In this document: in pieces, positions 7,719-14,140 of the stretch
Layout: each line of letters starts with the position of its first letter
How positions within the stretch are numbered: the first letter of the stretch is position 1
Origin: an uncultured Alistipes sp.
GTDB lineage: Bacteria > Bacteroidota > Bacteroidia > Bacteroidales > Rikenellaceae
Length of the DNA: 41,622 nucleotides
Reading direction: 5' to 3'
Assembly (NCBI GenBank): GCA_944321755.1
Contig: CALUMM010000020.1
Span: 1 to 41,622, forward strand
Translations under genes and position numbers: made by a program
Notes under the pieces: model-generated
What the model saw: the letters and a program-made list of their open reading frames with translations, nothing else
The model's database searches: none
What the model was told of the DNA's origin: nothing

Positions 7719-8699
7719 CTACTTGTCCAGATCGACGAGCTCGTATTGCTGCGATCCGATGCCGAGGGCCTCGGCGTGTTCGAGTGTGTGGATGCCGTTG
7801 CGCGACTCCATTCGTTCGATCAGATGGACCTTGCCTTCGTCGGACGAGGCGTAAACCAGGTCTACGCACGCCTTGTCCAGCGCCACGGGGTCCAGCGATG
7901 CGAGGATGCCGATATCGGCCATGCGGGGCGGTTCGGGATCTGCGTCGCAGTCGCAGTCGACCGAGAGGTTGTTCATCACGCTGATGTAGAGAATCCGGTC
8001 TCCGCAGTGGTCGACGATGGCCTTGGCGGCTTCGGCCATCGATTCGAGGAAGTCGTCCTGCGGGGGCAGGTCTCCCCAGACCTTGCTGACGTCGGTGGTT
8101 TTGCCTGCGGAGTGTATCCAGGCCTTTCCGGCCGAGGAGGCGATTCCGATGGCGATATTCTTGATGGCGCCGCCGAATCCGCCCATGATGTGCCCCTTGA
8201 AATGGGAGAGCACGACGGTGAAGTCGTACTCCGGGAAGTGCGACCCCACGATATCGTATGCGAGGTGTCGGCCGTCCTTGACGGGCAGGCGCACCTCTCC
8301 GTCGGCATCCATGATATCGACCGGGGCGATGGCCGTAAACCCGTGGTCGGCGGCGGCTTTGAGGTGGTCGGCCGTTGCGGCGCGCCCGCCGCCGTATGCG
8401 GTGTTGCACTCGACGATCGTGCCGTCGATCGAACGGACGAACTCGCCGATCAGTGCGGGCTGGAGGAAGTTGTGTCCTCCGGGCTCTCCGGTCGAGAGTT
8501 TCACGGCGACTTTTTTGCCGATTGCTTTCCTTCCGAGGGCCTCATAGACGGCTTTCAAACCTGCGGGTGAGATGTCGCGGGTCATGTAGACCTTGGCGGG
8601 AGCGGTTTCTGCGCTCTTCTTTTCGGGATTTGCGGCGCAGCCGGATCCGGGGGTTGCAACCTGTACGAGTAGCGTAAGCATGGCGATCCTGCCGAACAT
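7719..8699 (-). CDS. DUF362 domain protein
   Basis: A 326-residue protein. Residues 1-25 form an export signal (MFGRIAMLTLLVQVATPGSG, then CAAN), possibly a lipoprotein Cys. The body matches DUF362: KVYMTRDISPAGLKAVYEAL, KKVAVKLSTGEPGGHNFL, VVLSHFKGHIMGGFGGAIKN and SVDCDCDADPEPP. Many DUF362 proteins carry ferredoxin clusters and are linked to iron-sulfur or quinone chemistry; here only the CDCD cluster is evident and no CxxCxxC ferredoxin repeat is seen. The start at 8699 lies two bases after the stop of the ECF gene. The three-gene order DUF1893, ECF S-component, DUF362 suggests a shared, unknown pathway, perhaps cofactor handling. Confidence 0.8.
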   Translation of the reverse strand: MFGRIAMLTLLVQVATPGSGCAANPEKKSAETAPAKVYMTRDISPAGLKAVYEALGRKAIGKKVAVKLSTGEPGGHNFLQPALIGEFVRSIDGTIVECNTAYGGGRAATADHLKAAADHGFTAIAPVDIMDADGEVRLPVKDGRHLAYDIVGSHFPEYDFTVVLSHFKGHIMGGFGGAIKNIAIGIASSAGKAWIHSAGKTTDVSKVWGDLPPQDDFLESMAEAAKAIVDHCGDRILYISVMNNLSVDCDCDADPEPPRMADIGILASLDPVALDKACVDLVYASSDEGKVHLIERMESRNGIHTLEHAEALGIGSQQYELVDLDK

Positions 8700-8701
8700 G
8701 G

Positions 8702-9220
8702 TTATTTGAGGTGTTTGATGAGGAGGTACCCGCCGACGATTTGCAGGAGCATCCCGGGGATTCCGATGCGGAAATCCTGCAGGGCGACGGCGAGGCTTCC
8801 GGAGAGAGCCCATTCGACGGCCGATCCGAAGAGCTGGTAGAAGAGCACCACGCCGAGGAGCAGCGGCAGTGAGACGCTGCGGAAGCGGCGGGCTGTGAAT
8901 CCTGCGGCAGCGGCCAGCAGGATGGATTTTGTGAGGATGGCCGGGAGCGCAGCGGCTGCGGGCATGGCGAAGAGTGCCGAGTTGATGAGGGGCGATGCCA
9001 CGGCGGTCAGCAGCCCGACTTTCCAGCCGTACTTGTAGGCGGCGACGAGCGTGAAGAAGTAGATCGGCAGAAGCATCGGGCCGCCGGCCGGCACGAGGTG
9101 GCACAATTGCGGCAGGGCGATGTTCCCGGCGATGAAGAGGGCTGCGATTCCATAGGTTTTCGCCTGGTTGTATTCCAGCGAATAGAGTGAAACGGAGTTG
9201 GTTGCCATATTTATATCCAT
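8702..9220 (-). CDS. ECF transporter S-component-like membrane protein
   Basis: A 172-residue hydrophobic protein with about five to six transmembrane helices (YGIAALFIAGNIALPQL, MLLPIYFFTLVAAYKYGWKV, ILLAAAAGFTARR, LLLGVVLFYQLFGSAVEWAL, MLLQIVGGYLLIKHLK). Size and layout fit the substrate-binding S-component of energy-coupling-factor vitamin transporters. No energising ATPase or T-component is nearby, so it would use a shared module or act alone. The ATG at 9220 overlaps the stop of the DUF1893 gene by one base (TAATG). The vitamin is not identifiable; a cobalamin riboswitch is the convergent neighbour, but it is not on this transcript. Confidence 0.7.
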   Translation of the reverse strand: MDINMATNSVSLYSLEYNQAKTYGIAALFIAGNIALPQLCHLVPAGGPMLLPIYFFTLVAAYKYGWKVGLLTAVASPLINSALFAMPAAAALPAILTKSILLAAAAGFTARRFRSVSLPLLLGVVLFYQLFGSAVEWALSGSLAVALQDFRIGIPGMLLQIVGGYLLIKHLK

Positions 9221-9741
9221 TAAAGATTCAAGTCGATTCCGTTGTGTGGAGCCTCTTTTCCGGCTCCTTGCCGTCCTGTTGTTTTTTCGTGTTGTCGTTC
9301 CGATTGCCGGGCCTTCATCCGGCGGACGAACTCCCCGATGCGGGGCAGGCACTCCTCCGGAGTCCGGGCATCGGCGCAGAGACTCTCCACGGGGCAGATT
9401 CCGTCACCCGCATGGTTGATGATGTTCGCAGCGAGGCGTTCGTACTCCACGGGGATTCCGGCCTGTTGGAGCAGTTCGAGGGCCGGGCGGCTCAGCACCC
9501 GGGCATAGACGCCCCGCACGCCTCCGGCCGCCATCAGCGCCGCGGCACCCTTCCCGACGACCTTGTCGGCGATGAATCCCCCGCGCAGCAGCGCAGGCTC
9601 CTCGTGCAGCAGCTGCCAAAGATCGCTCACACCCCGCTGGTGGAACGACCGCATCGTCTCACCGTTGCGGATGACGCACGAACACCCCTCGGCGAGGAGG
9701 CGTTCGACAGCCTGTCGATCGGGATTTGTCTCTGCAGTCAT
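9220..9741 (-). CDS. DUF1893 domain protein
   Basis: A 173-residue soluble protein. Residues 8-130 match DUF1893: CSCVIRNGETMRSFHQRGVS, GGFIADKVVGKGAAALMAAG, VRGVYARVLSRPALELLQQA and NHAGDGICPVESL. The conserved GICP-type cysteine is present. The family has no firmly known activity; it is small, cytosolic and related to cytidine-deaminase-like folds in some annotations, which I cannot confirm here. The C-terminal 40 residues are charged and low in complexity. The start at 9741 follows a TATCTTTG promoter by about 45 bases. It is first in an overlapping operon with an ECF S-component and a DUF362 protein. Confidence 0.82.
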   Translation of the reverse strand: MTAETNPDRQAVERLLAEGCSCVIRNGETMRSFHQRGVSDLWQLLHEEPALLRGGFIADKVVGKGAAALMAAGGVRGVYARVLSRPALELLQQAGIPVEYERLAANIINHAGDGICPVESLCADARTPEECLPRIGEFVRRMKARQSERQHEKTTGRQGAGKEAPHNGIDLNL

Positions 9742-9785
9742 CGCTATTCCGTTTGTGTGGCGGGGCTCTTTCCGGGTTGCCGATA

Positions 9786-9819
9786 CAAAGATAGTCCGAA
9801 AACGGGAATTTCCGCACAA
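9786..9819 (-). promoter_or_regulatory. Promoter of the DUF1893-ECF-DUF362 operon
   Basis: TATCTTTG at 9786-9793 on the minus strand, with TTG at 9817-9819 (23-base spacing). Confidence 0.6.
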
Positions 9820-9858
9820 CCGGATTCCGGATTTTGTTACCGATTTTCCGGTTGGATG

Positions 9859-9899
9859 AAAAAATACCCGCCGGATTCTCGGATCGGCGGGAATTTTTT
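9859..9899 (-). terminator. Bidirectional intrinsic terminator
   Basis: CCCGCCG (9867-9873) pairs with CGGCGGG (9885-9891). T-runs lie on both sides (A-run 9859-9864 and T-run 9894-9899). It probably ends the S1/P1 nuclease transcript just before the next promoter. Confidence 0.7.
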
Positions 9900-9907
9900 G
9901 TTTCGGA

Positions 9908-10031
9908 CGTGTTCCGGAGATGTTTTGGGCTGTTTCAGACTGTTCCGGGTATGTCTGGGACGTGTTCCAGGGCTGTTTCAGGTTGTTTCGAGCTGTTTTA
10001 GACTGTTTCAGACTGTTTCAGGCGGTTCCGG
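9908..10031. repeat. Imperfect decamer tandem repeats (about 12 units of CTGTTTCAGA)
   Basis: Successive units of 10-12 bases such as CTGTTTCAGA, CTGTTCCGGG, TTGTTTCGAG and CTGTTTTAGA fill the space between the nuclease stop codon and its terminator. Confidence 0.8.
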
Positions 10032-10052
10032 GGGTCGGGGGGCCGGGGGCGT

Positions 10053-10823
10053 TTATCGGTAGATTCCGTTCAGCAGATGTGCCAGCCGAAGCCCGGCCCG
10101 CAGCAGCTGCCGTTCGACAACCGGCGTAAATTGCGCCACATAGTCGTAGGAGATCGCCGTTCCCTCGGGTGTGGCATCGTAAACCTCGGTGCAGATTGCA
10201 TGGGTTTCCCGGGCCCAGTCGGCGGGTGTTCCGGCCGTGATCTCCTGCTGTTCGGCCTTCGACGCCCGGTCGATCTGTTGCTGCCACTCCGTGTATCCCC
10301 ACTTGTGTCCTGCTTCCGGGAGGTCCGTATCCCAGACCGAATGGAGGTTCGTTTTGCGGCCGAAGAAGCGCACCTCACGTCGGTTGCCGCCCAGATCGCT
10401 CAACCGCCCCAGGTGCATCGGACAGTGCATGTCGCCGACCAGGTGGATCAGCATCCTGAGGTTCACGGCCTCCTCTTCGGGGGTCAGCCCGCCTGCGCGG
10501 AGCCGTTCGGTGATCTCCGTGACAGCTTTCAGCACATCTCCTTCCGGAATGCGCCGCGCCTCGTCGAAGGTTTGCCCTTCGTCGACATTCAGGTAGTGCC
10601 ACGTCTTTGTCGAGGCGTATTCGGGCGTGTGGCTGGCGTTGTCCATCCAGTTCGACCAGTAGACCGGCGACTGCCCGTCCAGAATCCGATGGACGGCCTT
10701 TGCCGCTTTTTTGGTGAGGTGGTTTTCGGCAATGGCGGCCGTAACGTCGTGGCCCTTCTGTCCCCAGCCGAAAGCAACGCTGGAGATAACCAGACCCAAA
10801 CCCAACAGAATCAGCCTTTTCAT
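10053..10823 (-). CDS. S1/P1-type nuclease
   Basis: A 256-residue secreted protein. Signal peptide residues 1-20 (MKRLILLGLGLVISSVAFG) end directly before WGQKGHDVTAAIAENHL: the mature N-terminal Trp and the following His are zinc ligands in S1/P1 nucleases and phospholipase C relatives. Further ligand motifs are WHYLN (about residue 77), HLVGDMHCPMHLG, and DTDLPEAGHKW with the usual HxxxD-type spacing. The enzyme hydrolyses single-stranded DNA or RNA and may remove 3' phosphates, probably in the periplasm, to scavenge nucleotides and phosphate. Start 10823 (MKRLILL) is preferred to the in-frame ATG at 10832. The rho stop codon is about 30 bases upstream, so the gene may be transcribed with rho. 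Confidence 0.87.
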   Translation of the reverse strand: MKRLILLGLGLVISSVAFGWGQKGHDVTAAIAENHLTKKAAKAVHRILDGQSPVYWSNWMDNASHTPEYASTKTWHYLNVDEGQTFDEARRIPEGDVLKAVTEITERLRAGGLTPEEEAVNLRMLIHLVGDMHCPMHLGRLSDLGGNRREVRFFGRKTNLHSVWDTDLPEAGHKWGYTEWQQQIDRASKAEQQEITAGTPADWARETHAICTEVYDATPEGTAISYDYVAQFTPVVERQLLRAGLRLAHLLNGIYR

Positions 10824-10854
10824 GCGACGCATTTCTCTCCTTTCGGTATTCGGA

Positions 10855-12597
10855 TCAGTGGTTCATCGTGGCGAGGAACTCCTCGTTGGTGTCGGTCAGC
10901 CCCATTTGCTTCTGGAGGAACTCCATGGCTTCGACGGGCGTCATGTCCGAGAGGTATTTGCGCAGCACCCACGTGCGGTTCATCACGTCGCGGGGCAGCA
11001 GCAGGTCTTCGCGGCGCGTACCCGATGCGATAACGTCGACGGCCGGGTAGACGCGCTTGTTGGCCAGTTTGCGGTCCAACTGCAGCTCCATGTTTCCCGT
11101 ACCCTTGAACTCCTCGAAGATCACCTCGTCCATCTTCGAACCGGTATCGATGAGGGCCGTGGCGATGATCGTCAGCGAACCCTTCTCTTCGGTGTTGCGT
11201 GCGGCGCCGAAGAAGCGCTTGGGCTTGTGCAGGGCATTGGCGTCGACACCTCCCGAGAGGACCTTTCCCGAAGCCGGTTGCACGGAGTTGTAGGCGCGGG
11301 CCAGGCGGGTGATCGAGTCGAGGAAGATCACGACGTCGTGGCCGCATTCGACCATGCGCTTGGCCTTTTCGAGGACCATTTCTGCGACCTTCACGTGGCG
11401 CGAGGCCTGTTCGTCGAAGGTCGAGGCGACGACTTCGGCCTTGACGTTGCGGGCCATTTCGGTCACCTCCTCGGGTCGTTCGTCGATCAGCAGCACGATC
11501 ATGTAGACCTCGGGGTGGTTGTCCGCGATGGCGTTGGCGATCGACTGCAGCAGCATCGTCTTACCCGTCTTGGGCTGGGCGACGATCAGGGCGCGCTGAC
11601 CCTTTCCGATCGGCGAGAAGAGGTCGACGATGCGTGTCGACATGTTGTTGTGGCCGTTTCCCGTGAGGCAGAACTTCTCGCTCGGGAAGAGCGGCGTCAT
11701 GTATTCGAACTGCACGCGGTCGCGGATGTATTCGGGTTTCAGTCCGTTGATCTCGTTCACGCGCACCAGCGGGAAGTATTTTTCACCCTCCTTCGGGGGT
11801 CGGATGGCGCCGTTGACCGTATCGCCGGGTTTCAGCCCGAAGAGTTTGATCTGCGAGGGCGAGACGTAGACGTCGTCCGGGGAATTGAGGTAGTTGTAGT
11901 CGGCCGAGCGCAGGAATCCGTAGCCGTCGGGCATGATCTCCAGGACGCCTTCGCCCTCGATCTCCCCGGCGAAATCATCCTTCGTGATGACCTCCTCCTC
12001 GACGGGACGGGTGTTTTGCTCGTTTTGCGGGGCCGCCTCGCCGGAACCCGTCTGCGGGGCCTTGTCGGCCTGCGGCTGATTCTGTTGCGATTTGGGTTTG
12101 CGGCCCCGGCGCTTGGGTTCGGCTTTCACCTCCTCCGCAGCGGGGGCGTGGTCGGCAGCCCCGGTGGAATCCGACGCCGGAGTCTCTTCCGGAAGCGTTG
12201 CGGGCTCTATCGGGAGTTCGGGTTCGACGGCTGTGGCTTTCCGGCCTCTCGGGCCCTTTTCCTGCTGCCGGGGGGCTTTCCCGGTCTCCGGGGCCTCTTC
12301 CGCACGATCTTCAGAGGCTCGCTTGTCTGCGGCATTCTCGGCTTTCGCCAGACGGGGGCGCCGTCCGCGTTTGCCTTTCGGCGCCTCTTCGGCAGCCGGA
12401 GTCTCCGCCGTTGCCGGGGCCTCCGTCGATGCCGTTTCGGCTGCTGCAGCCGTTTCCGCCGGGGATTCCGCAGCCGTACCTGCGATTTTTTCTATCAGTT
12501 CGCGCTTTTTCACCATCACGTTCCCGATGCCGATAGCCTTTGCTATTTCGCGCAATTCGGCAAGAGTTTTACCTTCGAGCGCTTTCAGATCTTGCAT
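10855..12597 (-). CDS. rho: Transcription termination factor Rho
   Basis: A 580-residue hexameric RNA helicase that ends untranslated transcripts. Residues 1-40 form the Rho N-terminal helical domain ([20 protein letters not shown]). Residues about 42-205 are an Ala/Glu/Pro/Lys-rich disordered insert with basic [15 protein letters not shown] and KRRGRKPKS segments. The RNA-binding cold-shock domain follows ([20 protein letters not shown]), then the RecA-like ATPase core with Walker [11 protein letters not shown] and Walker [19 protein letters not shown]. coli Rho has 419 residues; the extra length is the insert, as known from Bacteroides. Start 12597 is set by the conserved N-terminal domain. 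The promoter TATCTTTG lies 64 bases upstream. Confidence 0.97.
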   Translation of the reverse strand: MQDLKALEGKTLAELREIAKAIGIGNVMVKKRELIEKIAGTAAESPAETAAAAETASTEAPATAETPAAEEAPKGKRGRRPRLAKAENAADKRASEDRAEEAPETGKAPRQQEKGPRGRKATAVEPELPIEPATLPEETPASDSTGAADHAPAAEEVKAEPKRRGRKPKSQQNQPQADKAPQTGSGEAAPQNEQNTRPVEEEVITKDDFAGEIEGEGVLEIMPDGYGFLRSADYNYLNSPDDVYVSPSQIKLFGLKPGDTVNGAIRPPKEGEKYFPLVRVNEINGLKPEYIRDRVQFEYMTPLFPSEKFCLTGNGHNNMSTRIVDLFSPIGKGQRALIVAQPKTGKTMLLQSIANAIADNHPEVYMIVLLIDERPEEVTEMARNVKAEVVASTFDEQASRHVKVAEMVLEKAKRMVECGHDVVIFLDSITRLARAYNSVQPASGKVLSGGVDANALHKPKRFFGAARNTEEKGSLTIIATALIDTGSKMDEVIFEEFKGTGNMELQLDRKLANKRVYPAVDVIASGTRREDLLLPRDVMNRTWVLRKYLSDMTPVEAMEFLQKQMGLTDTNEEFLATMNH

Positions 12598-12660
12598 ATA
12601 TGTTCCGTTCAATGAGATTTTCTGAAACCGAACGGTCGTCCGGTCGTTGGAATTCGCTTG

Positions 12661-12690
12661 CAAAGATAGTGCATTATTTTGAATTACAAA
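12661..12690 (-). promoter_or_regulatory. rho promoter
   Basis: TATCTTTG at 12661-12668 and TTTG at 12687-12690 on the minus strand, 18 bases apart. The predicted leader is about 55-60 bases. Confidence 0.7.
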
Positions 12691-12765
12691 ATAAAATGGC
12701 CGGGACGATGCCCTCCCGGGTGATAAATTGTCCGGATCAATCAACAAAATACCTAAATGTGGTGA

Positions 12766-12796
12766 TTGTACGGTTGCCGTTTTTCCCCGACCTTTG
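12766..12796 (+). promoter_or_regulatory. Candidate promoter divergent from rho
   Basis: TTG at 12766-12768 and GACCTTTG at 12789-12796, spacing 20. The -7 element differs from TAnnTTTG only in its first base. Confidence 0.4.
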
Positions 12797-12800
12797 TCTC

Positions 12801-12892
12801 AGCAACAATGAACCGGGAATTCAGCCATCGCATTGTTTGTATTGTTAATGTTTGTGTGTGGAAAACCCTTCCGTTCGCCGGAAGGGTTTTTT
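12801..12892 (+). ncRNA. Candidate short RNA between rho and the AraC gene
   Basis: A promoter-like pair (12766-12796) and a strong terminator (12862-12892) bracket about 90 bases on the plus strand. The only frame with an ATG (12808) runs straight through the terminator, so a non-coding RNA is more likely than a peptide. Nothing else in the 12598-13064 gap looks like a gene. Confidence 0.35.
12862..12892 (+). terminator. Strong intrinsic terminator
   Basis: AAAACCCTTCC and GGAAGGGTTTT pair around GTTCGCC. The T-run is six on the plus strand and four on the minus strand, so it can also stop minus-strand transcripts from the AraC gene (stop at 13065). Confidence 0.8.
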
Positions 12893-13064
12893 GGGAATTT
12901 TTCGGAGGGGGCTCCGTTGTTCTGGTGTTCCGTCAGGCTGCCGGGCTGTCGGGCGGTTGGGCGGTTGCTCCGTTAGGCGATCCGCCTCTCCCGTTTGCCG
13001 TGAGGTGCGGTGGTGCGGCGGAGTGCCGCCTCTCCTTCTCTCCTTCTCTCCCCCCCCCTCGCGG

Positions 13065-13961
13065 TCAGTGGACCGAACGGTATTCGTTGGGCGAGCACCC
13101 CACCACCTTCTTGAACAGACGGGTGAAGTGCTGCGGGTAGCGGAATCCGAGTCCGTAGGCGACCTCGCTGATCGAACGCCCGGGTTCGAAAATGCGCTCC
13201 TTGGCGATCTCGATCACCTTCAACTGGATGTACTCCTGGGCCGATTTCCCGGTCTCCTTCTTGACCAGATCCCCGAAGTAGTTGGCCGAGAGGTGGAGCT
13301 GTTCGGCGCACCAGCGGACCGTCGGAACCCCGTCGCGCTGGGGCCTGTCGCCCGCGAAGTAGTCGTTGAGCAGGCGTTCGAATCCCGTCAGGACGTCGCG
13401 GTTGACATGCCCGCGGGTGATGAACTGCCGTTCGTAGAAGCGCGTGCAGTAGTTGAGCAGCAGCTCGATGTTCGAAACGATGAGCGTGCGGCTGTGCTTG
13501 TCGATGGCGTGCTGCAGCTCCGAGCGGATGTTGCGCAGGCAGTCGAGCACCACGCCGCGCTCCTGTTCGGAGAGGTGCAGGGCCTCGTTGACCTCGTAGG
13601 AGAAGAACGTATAGGCGGATATGTTGCGTCCGAGCGAGGTGCCGCGCAGCAGGTCGGGGTGGAACAGCAGCGCCCAGCCTTTGGGTTGGTAGGTCTGGCC
13701 GTTGTCCTCGTATCCGATGACCTGCCCCGGTGCGAGGAAGACGAGCGTTCCCTCCTGATAGTCGTAGTAGTTGCGGCCGTAGCGGAGGTCGCCGCACTTC
13801 ACCTCCTTGAGATAGATCGTGTAGAATCCGTAGACTTCGCGCTGGTAGCGGGCGGCCCCGCACGTCGAGAAGTCGATGACGCTCACCAACGGGTGCAGGG
13901 TCTCGACGCCCCGCGATTCGTTGTACTGGTAGATGTGGTCGAATTTGACGATCTGTTCCAT
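13065..13961 (-). CDS. AraC-family transcription regulator
   Basis: A 298-residue cytosolic regulator. Residues 1-160 form a cupin-like sensing domain (GTLVFLAPGQVIGYEDNGQT is the typical beta-barrel strand). Residues 195-298 form the double helix-turn-helix (VRWCAEQLHLSANYFGDLVK; ISEVAYGLGFRYPQHFTRLF, ending NEYRSVH). It starts at 13961 shortly behind TATATTTG; longer in-frame upstream sequence overlaps a terminator hairpin and is not coding. It sits immediately downstream of the GH130/GH92 operon on the same strand but behind that operon's terminator, so it is separately transcribed. It could control the operon, which is an inference from position only. Confidence 0.87.
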   Translation of the reverse strand: MEQIVKFDHIYQYNESRGVETLHPLVSVIDFSTCGAARYQREVYGFYTIYLKEVKCGDLRYGRNYYDYQEGTLVFLAPGQVIGYEDNGQTYQPKGWALLFHPDLLRGTSLGRNISAYTFFSYEVNEALHLSEQERGVVLDCLRNIRSELQHAIDKHSRTLIVSNIELLLNYCTRFYERQFITRGHVNRDVLTGFERLLNDYFAGDRPQRDGVPTVRWCAEQLHLSANYFGDLVKKETGKSAQEYIQLKVIEIAKERIFEPGRSISEVAYGLGFRYPQHFTRLFKKVVGCSPNEYRSVH

Positions 13962-13982
13962 GGCCGGATCTTTTGGTTGGTT

Positions 13983-13990
13983 CAAATATA
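13983..13990 (-). promoter_or_regulatory. -7 element of the AraC regulator
   Basis: TATATTTG on the minus strand, 21 bases before the ATG; no clear -33 TTG. Confidence 0.5.
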
Positions 13991-14078
13991 GTGAAAAATT
14001 CCCGGGTTCGGATGGTGTGGAGCCCCGAACGGTGATCATGGTACGGAAAACCGGAATCCGGGTAATGACGAAGGCCGG

Positions 14079-14121
14079 AAAAACAGTTCCCGACCTCCTG
14101 TTCGGGAGGTCGGGAACTGTC
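14079..14121 (-). terminator. Terminator of the mannoside operon
   Basis: A perfect 16-bp stem (14083-14098 with 14105-14120) and a 6-base loop, followed on the minus strand by TTTTT, 20 bases after the GH92 stop codon. Confidence 0.88.
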
Positions 14122-14140
14122 TTTGTCGGAAGATCCGTCG

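Noticed and set aside
10711-12615. 634-codon plus-strand frame opposite rho
   Set aside because: Rho is certain; the antisense frame is an artefact of composition.
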